Positions 42,823 to 51,550 of a stretch of 64,000 bases of DNA are shown here, piece after piece. The stretch is from Streptomyces alboniger (GTDB lineage: Bacteria; Actinomycetota; Actinomycetes; Streptomycetales; Streptomycetaceae), in the NCBI RefSeq assembly GCF_008704395.1, contig NZ_CP023695.1, positions 3,100,001 to 3,164,000 on the forward strand. The letters run 5' to 3'. The translations under genes were made by a program, and so were the position numbers. The notes under the pieces were generated by a model. That model was given only the letters and a program-made list of their open reading frames with translations. It was not told the origin of the DNA and searched no databases. Position 1 is the first letter of the stretch. Each line of letters opens with the position of its first letter.

Positions 42823-45800
42823 TGCTGGCTCCCGTCGGGGCGCTCACTGTCGGTGCCGTGGGGCGGCCGCGGGGGCATCGGGGACTGCTGCCCGCCGTAC
42901 GGGTCCTCTCCGTAGGACTGGCCGTACTGCTGCCCGCCTCCGTAGGCGCCGCCCGCCCCGCCGTAGGAGGCGTACGGGTCGTACTGGCCGCCCTGGTAGG
43001 CGTCCGCCGGGTGGGACGGCTGTTCGTAGGAGCCGGGCGGGTACTGGTCGCCCTGGTACTGCTGCTCGCTGCCGTAGGTGCCCTGTTCGGTGCCCGCGTG
43101 GGCGGGTTCCTCCCACGCGCCGTACGACTGCTGCGGCGGGACGGCCGCCAGGGCCTCCTCCGAAGGAGGAGGCGGTACGTCCGTCTCCTGTGCGGCCTGC
43201 TCGCTCTGGGCCCGCAGCCTGCGCGCCCTGCGGCCCTCGCCCTCGACCGCCTGGGCCGGGATCGCTGGCTCATCGGGGAGGTCGTCGTCGACGTCGCGGC
43301 GCCGCCCGGGCAGCGCGAGCACCACGAGGACGACGGCGAGCGCGCCCTGCGCCCACAGCCAGGCGGTGTGGCCCACCGGGGTGTCGTATGTGACGTCCAG
43401 GCGGCCGCCCGACGCGGGCAGTTCGAAGCCCTGCGCCCAGCCGTCCAGCGTGGTGCGGGTCAGCGGGCGGCCGTCGAGGGTCGCCGTCCAGCCCGGGGCG
43501 GCGGAGTCCGCGAGCCGCAGCACACGGCCCGCGTCCCCCGAGGGGATCTTCGTGTGCAGCTCGACGGGGCCCGCGGCGACGGGCTCCGGGTCACCGGCCT
43601 TCGGGACGATGGCGGCGCGGGAGACCTGCCGGTCCACGCGCCACAGGGCGCTGCCGTCCTCCTGGCTGAGCCGGGTCAGTCCGGGGGTGGCGTCCAGCGT
43701 GCGGCTCATCTGGCGGGGGGCGCCCTCGCGTACGAGGACGTAACGCACCGCGTAGCCGCCGAGCTGATCGGCCTGGTCGGCGCCGGAGCCCGCGACGAGC
43801 CGGGCGACGATCTTGTCGAGCCTGCCGTCGGGGCCCGCCGACGCGGCCAGTTCGGCGTCGCCGAGCCGGGCGCCCGAGCCTCGTACGAGCGTGTAGGCGA
43901 CCTCGGCCGCCGACTCGCTGTCGAGGACGAGGGTGCGGGCCTGGTCCTGTGTGCCGCTCTCCTCGGCGACGAACGCGGGCACCTGCACCGGATCGCGCCG
44001 CTCCAGAGGGCCGTCGGCGCCGCGGACCATCCATCCGGCGGCGACGAGCAGCGGCCCGGCCGCCGCGGCGAGGGCGATGAGCGCGGCCACCGGCTGCCGC
44101 CAGCCGAAGCTCTGCTCGGCGACACGCGCGCGTGCCCCGTCGGCGCCGAGCGCGGCGGCGGCGAGGAGCGCGATGCCGTAGCCGAGGGTGGCGGGGCCCG
44201 CCCACGCCGAGCCGTTCGACAGGACGGCGAAGACCAGCGAGACCAGAGCGGCCGTCCACGCGGTGCGCACGGCCAGCTGTCGCTCGGTGCGCAGCAGGGC
44301 GCCGAGGGCGGCCAGGACGATGCCGACGAGCAGCAGTCCGTCCACGGTGCCGGGGCCGCCGGGGCTGGTGCCGAGCAGGTCGAGCGCGCTCGCGGAACCG
44401 GCGCCGAACTCCAGGCCCGCTTCCTTGAAGAAGCCGAAGGGCAGCAGCGTCAGCGACCACGGGGCGAGCATGAGCAGCGGCGTGCCGACGGCGGCGAGGA
44501 AGCGCGGTCCGTAGGCGGTGATGTCGCGGCGGCGCAGCACGAGGAGGGCGAGGCCGAGCACCAGGGCGATCGGCCAGACGACCGGCGTGAAGGCCGTGGC
44601 GAGGGTCAGCAGCAGTGCGTACGCCCACGTGGCGCGCCAGGTGCCGCGGGCGGTGCCGGAGGCCGTCAGACCGGCGGCCGCGGCGCCCGCGCGCGCGATG
44701 AGCGGCAGCAGGACCGCGAGGACGGCGGTGCCGATGCGGCCGCCGGCGAGCGCGCCGGTGGCGGCGGGCAGGAAGGCGTAGGCGACGGAGGCCCAGGCGC
44801 GCAGCAGGCGCGAGGTGACCAGCGGACGGGAGGCGAAGTACGCGGCGATGCCGGCCAGCGGCACGGAACCGACGAGCAGCACGGTGACGGCGAGCCCGGT
44901 GGAGCCGAACAGCAGGGTGGACAGTCCGGCGACGAGCGCGAGGTAGGGGGGCGCGGCCGCGGTGCCGCCGGTGCCGACGGGGTGCCAGCCGTCCACGTAA
45001 CGCGCCCACAGGCCCGAGGAGTCGGCGGGGGCGGGCAGCAGCGCGCCGCCCGCGAGCGCCCCGCTGCCGAGCAGGGCGCGGCAGGCGACGAGGGAGACGA
45101 ACAGGAGCACTACGAAGAGCATCGGTCCCGGTTTGCGGGCGATGCGCTTGAGGCGGGCGAACTGCTCGATCTCCAGGAAGTCGGCGTCGTCGCCGCCGGG
45201 TCCGGACTCGACGGCGCCGTGCCGTCCCGCGCCCGCGGGGGCCTCGGGGTCGGAGCGGCCGACGAGGCTGCCCGCGGCCTGTTCGACGGTGGCCCGCACG
45301 GTGGCGCCGGGCGGCGGGAACAGGGCCCGCATCTCCCCCGCGTCGAGCACTGACTTGCCGCGCTGTTTGCGAGCGGTGAGGATCCGCCCCGGCCGCAGCA
45401 GGGTGGCCAGGAGTCCGGCGATCTCGTCGAGGGCCTGTCCGGGCGCCTTGCCGACGAGATACGTGACGGTGCGCAGGAGCGTGCCGAGGACGAGTCGGAA
45501 GAGCACCCAGGGCAGCACGGCCGTGCGGGCGTTGACGAGCAGGGTGTAGGCGGCGCCCGCCTTGTCCACGCGGTGGGGCGAGGTCGACGTACGGCCGACG
45601 CAGTCGACGGTGCGGCGCTCGCGCGAGGACGCCTCCGCGTGCCGCACGACGGCGTCGGGGGCGACGAGGACGCGGTGTCCCGCGGCGTGCGCGCGCCAGC
45701 ACAGGTCGACGTCGTCGCGCATCAGCGGCAGGCGGCGGTCGAAGCCGGCGAGCTGTTCGTAGACGTCGCGGCGGATGAGCATTCCGGCGGTGGACACGGA

Positions 45801-46484
45801 GAGCACGGGCCGTACGTGGTCGTGCTGCCCCTGGTCCTGCTCGCGCCGGTCGAGGCCGGTCCAGCGGCGGCCGCTGTTGGCGATGGAGACGCCGACTTCG
45901 AGCAGCTGCCTGCGGTCGTACCAGCCGCGGAGCTTGGGGCCGACGACGGCGACGTCCTTGCCCAGCTCGTGTTCGTTCTCGACGGCGCGCAGCAGTTCGG
46001 CGAGGGCGTCGGGTTCGGGCGCGCAGTCGTCGTGGAGCAGCCACAGCCACTGCACGGGCTCGCCGTGCGGCAGGTCCGGCATGTCGTACGCGTCGTCGCG
46101 CCAGGACCGGCTCACCGGGTCCCAGCCGCTCGGGCGCTTCAGGTACGGCAGCTCTTCGGGGGTCGGCGTCCCGGCGCCGCGGACCGCCTCGTCGACGGCG
46201 GTGCCGAAGCCGGCGCGGCGGGCGAGGTGGAGTACGCGGTCGGGGCCGAGGGCCTCGGTGACCAGGCGGGCGGAGTCGTCCGCGCTGCCGGTGTCCGCGG
46301 CCACGGCCTGCTGTACGGGCCGCTCCTGGCCGAGCAGCCCCGCCAGGGCGTCGGGCAGCCAGCGGGCGCCGTCGTGGGAGACGAGGACGGCGGTCACGAC
46401 GTGCCGCGGGAACTCGGGCGGGCGGGTCGGGTCGAACCCGGCGGCAGCGTCGTTATGGGCTGCCGAATGGCTGTGCACGGACAT
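42819..46484 (-). CDS. Large GT2 glycosyltransferase with polytopic membrane domain
   Basis: A 1221-residue protein. Residues 1-300 form a GT-A family 2 glycosyltransferase (VTAVLVSHDGARWLPDALAG, WLLHDDCAPEPDALAEL, MRDDVDLCWRAHAAGHRVLV). A central region of about 12 membrane helices (440-820) follows, then an extracytoplasmic stretch. A final helix near 1085 (TAWLWAQGALAVVLVVLAL) precedes a disordered Tyr/Gly/Gln tail with YGGAGGAYGGGQQYGQSYG. The architecture suggests transfer of a sugar from a lipid or nucleotide donor to a wall polymer. The acceptor is unknown. It lies upstream of DUF5719 in the same operon. Confidence 0.92.
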   Translation of the reverse strand: MSVHSHSAAHNDAAAGFDPTRPPEFPRHVVTAVLVSHDGARWLPDALAGLLGQERPVQQAVAADTGSADDSARLVTEALGPDRVLHLARRAGFGTAVDEAVRGAGTPTPEELPYLKRPSGWDPVSRSWRDDAYDMPDLPHGEPVQWLWLLHDDCAPEPDALAELLRAVENEHELGKDVAVVGPKLRGWYDRRQLLEVGVSIANSGRRWTGLDRREQDQGQHDHVRPVLSVSTAGMLIRRDVYEQLAGFDRRLPLMRDDVDLCWRAHAAGHRVLVAPDAVVRHAEASSRERRTVDCVGRTSTSPHRVDKAGAAYTLLVNARTAVLPWVLFRLVLGTLLRTVTYLVGKAPGQALDEIAGLLATLLRPGRILTARKQRGKSVLDAGEMRALFPPPGATVRATVEQAAGSLVGRSDPEAPAGAGRHGAVESGPGGDDADFLEIEQFARLKRIARKPGPMLFVVLLFVSLVACRALLGSGALAGGALLPAPADSSGLWARYVDGWHPVGTGGTAAAPPYLALVAGLSTLLFGSTGLAVTVLLVGSVPLAGIAAYFASRPLVTSRLLRAWASVAYAFLPAATGALAGGRIGTAVLAVLLPLIARAGAAAAGLTASGTARGTWRATWAYALLLTLATAFTPVVWPIALVLGLALLVLRRRDITAYGPRFLAAVGTPLLMLAPWSLTLLPFGFFKEAGLEFGAGSASALDLLGTSPGGPGTVDGLLLVGIVLAALGALLRTERQLAVRTAWTAALVSLVFAVLSNGSAWAGPATLGYGIALLAAAALGADGARARVAEQSFGWRQPVAALIALAAAAGPLLVAAGWMVRGADGPLERRDPVQVPAFVAEESGTQDQARTLVLDSESAAEVAYTLVRGSGARLGDAELAASAGPDGRLDKIVARLVAGSGADQADQLGGYAVRYVLVREGAPRQMSRTLDATPGLTRLSQEDGSALWRVDRQVSRAAIVPKAGDPEPVAAGPVELHTKIPSGDAGRVLRLADSAAPGWTATLDGRPLTRTTLDGWAQGFELPASGGRLDVTYDTPVGHTAWLWAQGALAVVLVVLALPGRRRDVDDDLPDEPAIPAQAVEGEGRRARRLRAQSEQAAQETDVPPPPSEEALAAVPPQQSYGAWEEPAHAGTEQGTYGSEQQYQGDQYPPGSYEQPSHPADAYQGGQYDPYASYGGAGGAYGGGQQYGQSYGEDPYGGQQSPMPPRPPHGTDSERPDGSQQ

Positions 46485-46586
46485 CGAGGTACGGGCCCCG
46501 GTTCGATGGACTGTGGTGGACGCCTGCGCCCTGCGGGGGCGCCGGGGCGTCCTGGACGGGGCCCCACACTAACGGCTGGCACCAGG

Positions 46587-46627
46587 ACGGCCCGCCGCCT
46601 GTGGATGACCCACGGGCGACGGGCCGT
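46587..46627. terminator. Hairpin between whiB and the glycosyltransferase gene
   Basis: ACGGCCCG (46587-46594) pairs with CGGGCCGT (46620-46627), and the interior can pair further. It lies just downstream of whiB on the minus strand, so it could end the whiB transcript. Confidence 0.45.
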
Positions 46628-46694
46628 TCGTCGCGCATTGATTGGGGGAGATGTGTGCCGAATTGCGGCGGCACCTGCGCGGATGCGCTTCCGT

Positions 46695-46958
46695 TCACAC
46701 CGCTGCCTTCTTCAGTCGTCGGCGCTCACGCTCCGACAGGCCGCCCCAGATTCCGAAGCGTTCGTCATTGGCGAGCGCGTATTCGAGGCATTCGGAGCGG
46801 ACCTCACAGGCGAGGCAGACCTTCTTGGCCTCGCGCGTGGAGCCGCCCTTCTCGGGGAAGAAGGACTCGGGGTCGGTCTGGGCGCACAGCGCGCGCTCCT
46901 GCCAGCCGAGTTCCTCGTCCGCGTCCTCGACCAGCAGTTCCTGAACCAGCTCGGTCAT
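46695..46958 (-). CDS. whiB: WhiB, iron-sulfur transcription factor for sporulation
   Basis: An 87-residue Wbl protein whose sequence matches my memory of the S. coelicolor developmental regulator WhiB nearly residue for residue. Four cysteines (25, 48, 51, 57) bind the [4Fe-4S] cluster (ALCAQTDPESFFPEKGGS, KKVCLACEVRSEC). GIWGG lies at 69-73 and the basic tail RERRRLKKAAV follows. With WhiA it controls aerial-hypha septation genes. ATG 46958 follows GAGGGG; an in-frame extension to 47060 has no support. The promoter is about 75-100 bp upstream. Confidence 0.96.
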   Translation of the reverse strand: MTELVQELLVEDADEELGWQERALCAQTDPESFFPEKGGSTREAKKVCLACEVRSECLEYALANDERFGIWGGLSERERRRLKKAAV

Positions 46959-47324
46959 CTGCGCCCCTCGTCTGTCTGTGCGTCCCCGTGGTGCTGCCGT
47001 TACCGGTTTCGGCTGAACGACACGAGTGAAATTACAAGTGCGCCGATCCGGGCCAGTCAAGCCGAGATCTGCTATTGGGCCCCTTATTCACTCTGCGGAA
47101 CCAAGGCTATGCGGAAAGTGTTCAAATCGGCATAAACCATGACACCCATCGGCGACCCGCCGGCACTCCCCTCCAGGAGGCTCCGGAAGGGGCCACACCG
47201 GGAAGGACGTCGATGTTTGAGTGCCGGTTGCTGCGCCATGTGTCCCGTGAACCCGGTGCACAAACCTTTCGCCTGCCCGAACAACCGGATGAGGTGAAAG
47301 CTATCCCACATTTCGGACATTGAG
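46959..47324. promoter_or_regulatory. whiB leader and promoter; whiB-cdo intergenic region
   Basis: A gene-free stretch between divergent genes. On the minus strand TTGACT (47055-47060) and TGTAAT (47031-47036), 18 bp apart, form a good whiB promoter, with a leader of roughly 70 nt. Candidate frames on either strand across 47075-47323 lack family resemblance or ribosome-binding sites and I leave them out. The plus-strand promoter for the Cys-rich leader begins at the right-hand edge. Confidence 0.6.
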
Positions 47325-47353
47325 TTGACAGTGAAGGTGTAAGCAGGTGTTCT
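47325..47353 (+). promoter_or_regulatory. Promoter of the Cys-rich leader / cysteine dioxygenase transcript
   Basis: A perfect -35 TTGACA (47325-47330) is followed after exactly 17 bp by TGTTCT (47348-47353), which keeps the first and last T of a -10 box. Transcription would start about six to eight bases later, at or next to the ATG at 47361. Confidence 0.55.
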
Positions 47354-47360
47354 GGTGGGC

Positions 47361-47453
47361 ATGCTCGCGAACCTGGCTCTTTCGATGACCCGCACCAGCG
47401 GGTCCATCGGTGCTGCCCACGCGCGCTGTTGCTGTTCCTGCTCCAGCTGTTGA
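47361..47453 (+). CDS. Cys-rich leader peptide (candidate cysteine-responsive uORF)
   Basis: Reading ATG 47361 to TGA 47453 gives 30 residues: MLANLALSMTRTSGSIGAAH, then ARCCCSCSSC at the end. Five of the last eight codons are Cys, a rare amino acid, right before the stop. The promoter spacing suggests a leaderless start, though GGTGG could be a weak ribosome-binding site. Stem GCTCCAGCTG (47440-47449) pairs with CAGCTG-tc-GAGC (47461-47472), placing the stop codon in the loop. It lies 153 bp upstream of cysteine dioxygenase on the same strand. Polycysteine leaderless uORFs that attenuate downstream genes are known in mycobacteria; here the regulated gene would consume cysteine. Confidence 0.7.
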   Translation: MLANLALSMTRTSGSIGAAHARCCCSCSSC

Positions 47454-47606
47454 GTCCATCCAGCTGTCGAGCCGCTTTCCCCGCGTCACGCTTCCCCGCA
47501 TCACGCATCGCCGCCTGACCCGTCTTTCTCCGCTTTCTCCGCGTTCCCGCGCTCCACCCATCCCTCGCGACACCCCAGCACTCTTACGTTGAGGAACCAC
47601 CGCACG
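47454..47606 (+). promoter_or_regulatory. C-rich untranslated leader between the uORF and cysteine dioxygenase
   Basis: This stretch is strongly C- and T-rich and poor in G, with short repeats (TTTCTCCGC twice, CGCATCACGCATCGCCGC). An unstructured C-over-G segment of this kind is what Rho needs for loading, so termination here could depend on ribosome behaviour on the uORF. That is inference. Confidence 0.45.
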
Positions 47607-48122
47607 ATGAACAGCGACAGCGACCTCCAGATCGCCGGCGACATCCTCGAAGTCCCGCACCTCCTCCAGCCCGCCCGCGAGCACCCCGCCACCGTGGCCG
47701 AGTTCGTCGGCCTCGCCCGCGCCATCGCCGCCGACCGCTCCCAGTGGGAGCACCTCGTCCAGTACGACACCACCAGCCGCTGGTACCACCGCCTGCGCAC
47801 CGGACCCGGCTACGAGGTCTGGCTGCTCTCCTGGGTGCCCGGGCAGGGCAGCGGACTGCACGACCACGGCCGCTCCTCCGGCGTGCTCACCCTCCTGGAG
47901 GGCGAGTTGACCGAACGCACCGAGCGGGGCACGCGGGCTCTCACTGCGGGCGCGCAGCGCGTCTTCGCGCCGGGGTACGTCCACGAGGTCGTCAACGACT
48001 CCCTCGAACCGGCCGTCAGCCTGCACGTCTACTACCCCGGCCTGACCGAGATGCCGATGCACGCCGCCCGGTGCGCGGCCACCGTCGCGGACGGCGTCGC
48101 GGAGGATGTCGTAACCGCCTGA
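47607..48122 (+). CDS. Cysteine dioxygenase type I
   Basis: A 171-residue cupin that oxidises L-cysteine with O2 to cysteine sulfinate, the first step of cysteine breakdown. Iron ligands are in GSGLHDHGRSSGVLTLLEG (the two His of HxH, near 86 and 88) and GYVHEVVND (His near 137). SLHVYYPGL is also typical. The start is ATG 47607 with a GAGGAA about 12 bases upstream; spacing is loose. The upstream Cys-rich uORF suggests translation-linked control by cysteine supply. It precedes fbiA with 34 bp between. Confidence 0.93.
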   Translation: MNSDSDLQIAGDILEVPHLLQPAREHPATVAEFVGLARAIAADRSQWEHLVQYDTTSRWYHRLRTGPGYEVWLLSWVPGQGSGLHDHGRSSGVLTLLEGELTERTERGTRALTAGAQRVFAPGYVHEVVNDSLEPAVSLHVYYPGLTEMPMHAARCAATVADGVAEDVVTA

Positions 48123-48156
48123 CGCACTGTCGTACCCGCCTGACATGCTGGGGACC

Positions 48157-49113
48157 ATGCGCATTGTGGTTCTGGCCGGCGGCATCGGCGGCGCCCGTTT
48201 CCTCCGCGGGCTCAAGAAGGCCGCGCCCGACGCGGACATCACGGTCATCGGCAACACCGGTGACGACATTCACCTGTTCGGGCTGAAGGTCTGCCCCGAC
48301 CTGGACACCGTGATGTACACGCTCGGCGGCGGCATCAACGAGGAGCAGGGCTGGGGGCGTACGGACGAGACGTTCAAGGTCAAGGAAGAGCTCGCGGCCT
48401 ACGGCGTCGGGCCCGAGTGGTTCGGGCTCGGCGACCGGGACTTCGCCACGCACATCGTGCGGACGCAGATGCTGGGCGCCGGCTATCCGCTCAGCGCCGT
48501 CACCCAGGCGCTCTGCGAGCGCTGGCAGCCCGGGGTGCGGCTCATCCCCATGTCCGACGACCGCGTCGAGACGCACGTGGCCGTCACGGTCGACGGTGAG
48601 CAGAAAGCCGTGCACTTCCAGGAGTACTGGGTCCGGCTGCGCGCCTCCGTGGACGCGCACGCGATCGTGCCCGTCGGCGCCGAGCAGGCCAAGCCCGCGC
48701 CCGGCGTCCTCGAAGCCATCGCCGAGGCCGACGTCGTCCTCTTCCCGCCGTCCAACCCCGTGGTGAGCGTCGGCACCATCCTCGCCGTGCCCGGCATCCG
48801 CGAGGCGATCGCCGACGCGGACGTGCCGGTGGTCGGGCTCTCCCCCATCGTCGGCGACGCACCCGTCCGGGGCATGGCCGACAAGGTGCTCGCCGCCGTC
48901 GGCGTGGAGACCAGCGCCGCCGCCGTCGCCGAGCACTACGGCAGCGGACTGCTCGACGGATGGCTGGTCGACAGCGTCGACGCGGGCGTGGTGGAGCGCG
49001 TGGAGAGCGCCGGCATCCGCTGCCGGGCCATCCCGCTGATGATGACCGACGTCGACGCGGCGGCGGAGATGGCGCGGCAGGCGCTGGCGCTGGCCTCGGA
49101 GGTGCGGGCGTGA
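48157..49113 (+). CDS. fbiA: 2-phospho-L-lactate transferase (F420 biosynthesis)
   Basis: A 318-residue CofD/FbiA enzyme. It joins the riboflavin-derived Fo to a phospholactyl-type guanylyl donor to make F420-0 (or its dehydro form in actinobacteria). Signatures: [20 protein letters not shown] at the start, [20 protein letters not shown] and [19 protein letters not shown] chose ATG 48157 (GGGGA three to seven bases before). An ATG at 48145 in frame is an alternative. Its TGA overlaps the fbiB GTG by four bases. Confidence 0.95.
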   Translation: MRIVVLAGGIGGARFLRGLKKAAPDADITVIGNTGDDIHLFGLKVCPDLDTVMYTLGGGINEEQGWGRTDETFKVKEELAAYGVGPEWFGLGDRDFATHIVRTQMLGAGYPLSAVTQALCERWQPGVRLIPMSDDRVETHVAVTVDGEQKAVHFQEYWVRLRASVDAHAIVPVGAEQAKPAPGVLEAIAEADVVLFPPSNPVVSVGTILAVPGIREAIADADVPVVGLSPIVGDAPVRGMADKVLAAVGVETSAAAVAEHYGSGLLDGWLVDSVDAGVVERVESAGIRCRAIPLMMTDVDAAAEMARQALALASEVRA

Positions 49114-50474
49114 CCTCGCCGGACGGCACGGGCCCGTCCTTCCGGGTGTGGGCCGTCCCCGGACTGCCCGAGGTGCGGGAGGGCGACGACCTCGCCAAGC
49201 TGATCGCCGCCGCCGAGCCGGGCCTCGCCGACGGGGACGTCCTGCTCGTCACGTCCAAGATCGTCAGCAAGGCCGAGGGGCGGATCGTCGAGGCGCACGA
49301 CCGCGAGGCGGCCATCGACGCGGAGACCGTACGGGTCGTCGCGCGGCGCGGGACCCTGCGGATCGTCGAGAACCGGCAGGGCCTCGTGATGGCCGCGGCC
49401 GGGGTCGACGCGTCGAACACGCCCTCCGGGACGGTGCTGCTGCTCCCGTCGGACCCCGACGCCTCGGCGCGTGCCGTGCGGGACGGGGTGCGGGACGCGC
49501 TGGGGGTCGAGGTGGGGGTCATCGTCACCGACACCTTCGGGCGGCCCTGGCGGGCCGGGCTCACCGATGTGGCCATCGGGGCGGCCGGCGTGCGGGTGCT
49601 GGACGATCTGCGGGGCGGTGTCGACGCGTACGGCAATCCGCTGAGCGCGACTGTCGTCGCCACGGCCGATGAGCTGGCCGCCGCGGGAGATCTCGTCAAG
49701 GGGAAGGCCGCGGGGCTGCCGGTCGCGGTGGTGCGGGGGCTCGCCCATGTGGTGGGCGGCGGCTCCGGCGGCTCCGACGGCTCCGACGGCTCCGACGGCT
49801 CCGGTGACTTTACGGACGTAGGGGCTCGGGCGCTGGTGCGCGGGGCGCGGGACGACATGTTCCGGCTCGGGACGTCCGAGGCGGTGCGGGAGGCCGTGGC
49901 GCTGCGGCGGACCGTGCGGGAGTTCACGGACGAGGAGGTCGACCCCGGGGCCGTGCGGCGTGCCGTCGCCGCGGCGGTCACCGCGCCCGCGCCCCATCAC
50001 ACGACTCCGTGGCGGTTCGTCCTGCTGGAGTCCGCGGAGGCGCGGGTCGAACTGCTGGACGCCATGCGGGACGCGTGGGTCGCGGATCTGCGGCGGGACG
50101 GAAAATCGGAGGAGGCCGTCGCCAAGCGGGTGCGGCGGGGGGACGTGTTGCGCGACGCGCCCTATCTGGTGGTGCCTTGCCTGGTGATGGACGGGGCCCA
50201 TACGTACGGGGACGAGCGGCGGGACGGGGCCGAGCGGGAGATGTTCGTGGTCGCGGCGGGCGCCGGTGTGCAGAACTTCCTGGTCGCTCTGGCCGGGGAG
50301 CGGCTCGGCTCCGCGTGGGTCTCGTCGACGATGTTCTGCCGCGATGTCGTGCGGGACGTTCTCGGACTGCCGCGGGAGTGGGATCCCATGGGGGCGGTGG
50401 CTGTGGGGCATCCGGCGGTTTCGCCTCCCGCTCGGGGCGTGCGGGATGTGGAGGGCTTTGTCACCGTCCGGTGA
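49110..50474 (+). CDS. fbiB: FbiB: F420 gamma-glutamyl ligase fused to FMN-binding reductase domain
   Basis: A 454-residue bifunctional protein. The N-terminal CofE domain (about 1-215) adds glutamates to F420-0 ([57 protein letters not shown]). The C-terminal nitroreductase-like FMN domain (about 255-454; [33 protein letters not shown]) reduces dehydro-F420-0. A Gly-Ser-Asp linker coded by nine-base repeats (49759-49803) joins them. GTG 49110 overlaps the fbiA stop (GTGA), indicating coupling. Confidence 0.96.
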   Translation: MTSPDGTGPSFRVWAVPGLPEVREGDDLAKLIAAAEPGLADGDVLLVTSKIVSKAEGRIVEAHDREAAIDAETVRVVARRGTLRIVENRQGLVMAAAGVDASNTPSGTVLLLPSDPDASARAVRDGVRDALGVEVGVIVTDTFGRPWRAGLTDVAIGAAGVRVLDDLRGGVDAYGNPLSATVVATADELAAAGDLVKGKAAGLPVAVVRGLAHVVGGGSGGSDGSDGSDGSGDFTDVGARALVRGARDDMFRLGTSEAVREAVALRRTVREFTDEEVDPGAVRRAVAAAVTAPAPHHTTPWRFVLLESAEARVELLDAMRDAWVADLRRDGKSEEAVAKRVRRGDVLRDAPYLVVPCLVMDGAHTYGDERRDGAEREMFVVAAGAGVQNFLVALAGERLGSAWVSSTMFCRDVVRDVLGLPREWDPMGAVAVGHPAVSPPARGVRDVEGFVTVR

Positions 50475-50505
50475 GGGGGCGGGGTCGCCTTCTCGACGCG
50501 CCTGG

Positions 50506-51501
50506 TCAGAGTAGGGCGATGTCTGTTCTGCGCATGCGCGGGGCTCTGCGCGGTGGTGTGTGGCCGCTCAGGAGGATCAGGCGGGTGGCGCGGTGGCGCT
50601 GGCCCTCGTAGGGGGTCAGGAGGCTCAGCATCGCCTCGTCGTCCGCCTCGCGGTCGTTCGCCAGGGCGTGGCCGACGATGCCGGGGAGGTGGAGGTCGCC
50701 GACCGTGACCGCGTCCGGGGCGCCGTTGCTGCGCTGGACGGTCTCCGCCGAGGTCCAGGGGCCGATGCCGGGAATCAGTTCGAGGCGGGCCCGGGCTTGC
50801 ACGGGCTCCATCGCCGCCGCCTCCTCCAGACGGGCGGCCACCTTCGCCGCGCGCAGGATCGTCGACGCGCGCTTGTTGTCCACGCCCGCCTTGTGCCACT
50901 CCCAGGAGGGGATCAGGGACCAGGTGCGGGGGTCCGGCATCACGTACAGGTTCGGAGTGGGGCCGGGGGCCGGCTCGCCGTGGCCGCGGACCAGGAGGCG
51001 CCAGGCGCGGTAGGCCTCGTCCACCGTGACCTTCTGTTCCAGGATCGACGGGATCAGGGACTCAAGGACCAGGCCCGTGCGCGTCAGGCGCAGCCCCGGG
51101 CGGCGGCGGGCCGTCGCGGCGACGAGGCGGTGGCGGGGTACGAAGGCCGAGGGGTCGTCCGACGCGCCGAGGAGCGTCGGGAGGCGGTCGAGGAACCAGT
51201 CGGCTCCGGGGCCCCAGGCCTCCGCCTCCACCGTGCCGGAGCGCAGCGCCAGGCGGAGGGTGCCGGGGCCCTCCGGTGTGCGGCTCGCACGCCAGACCGA
51301 GCCGTCCGGGGTCGTACGGAAGGTGGGGTCCGCGGGGCCGCGCCGCAGGGGGCCGACGGTCACGCCGAGATCCAGCGGGAACGGCGGCTTCCACGTACGG
51401 GTGCGGACCGCCGTGGCCTGGCGGGGGACGCCCGCGGGTACGGCGGTTTCGCCACCGCGCACAGTGGTGCGAGTGGGGCGCGGGGCGAAACGGGACGACA
51501 T
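50506..51501 (-). CDS. DNA-3-methyladenine glycosylase, AlkA type (HhH-GPD)
   Basis: A 331-residue base-excision enzyme. The HhH-GPD core holds ILEQKVTVDEAYRAWRLLV, the hairpin LELIPGIGPWTSAETVQ (about 230-246) and the catalytic-Asp region AVTVGDLHLPGIVGHAL. An N-terminal AlkA-like domain with PLDLGVTVGPLRRGP precedes. It removes alkylated purines. A TACCCT box seven bases upstream of ATG 51501 supports a leaderless transcript. It converges with fbiB. It is the second alkylation-repair glycosylase in the window. Confidence 0.93.
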   Translation of the reverse strand: MSSRFAPRPTRTTVRGGETAVPAGVPRQATAVRTRTWKPPFPLDLGVTVGPLRRGPADPTFRTTPDGSVWRASRTPEGPGTLRLALRSGTVEAEAWGPGADWFLDRLPTLLGASDDPSAFVPRHRLVAATARRRPGLRLTRTGLVLESLIPSILEQKVTVDEAYRAWRLLVRGHGEPAPGPTPNLYVMPDPRTWSLIPSWEWHKAGVDNKRASTILRAAKVAARLEEAAAMEPVQARARLELIPGIGPWTSAETVQRSNGAPDAVTVGDLHLPGIVGHALANDREADDEAMLSLLTPYEGQRHRATRLILLSGHTPPRRAPRMRRTDIALL

Positions 51502-51550
51502 CTCTATGAGGGTAGGCGACGGCCGTCCTCGCCGGGGCGCTCAGCGGCTC

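Noticed and set aside
47075..47323. An 82-codon plus-strand frame between whiB and the Cys-rich uORF
   Set aside because: No ribosome-binding site, no family resemblance, and it lies over the whiB promoter region.
47410..47592. A 60-codon frame overlapping the Cys-rich uORF and ending before cysteine dioxygenase
   Set aside because: Product is a Pro/Arg/Ser-rich string reflecting the C-rich leader; no start signal. The other frame has the meaningful Cys run.
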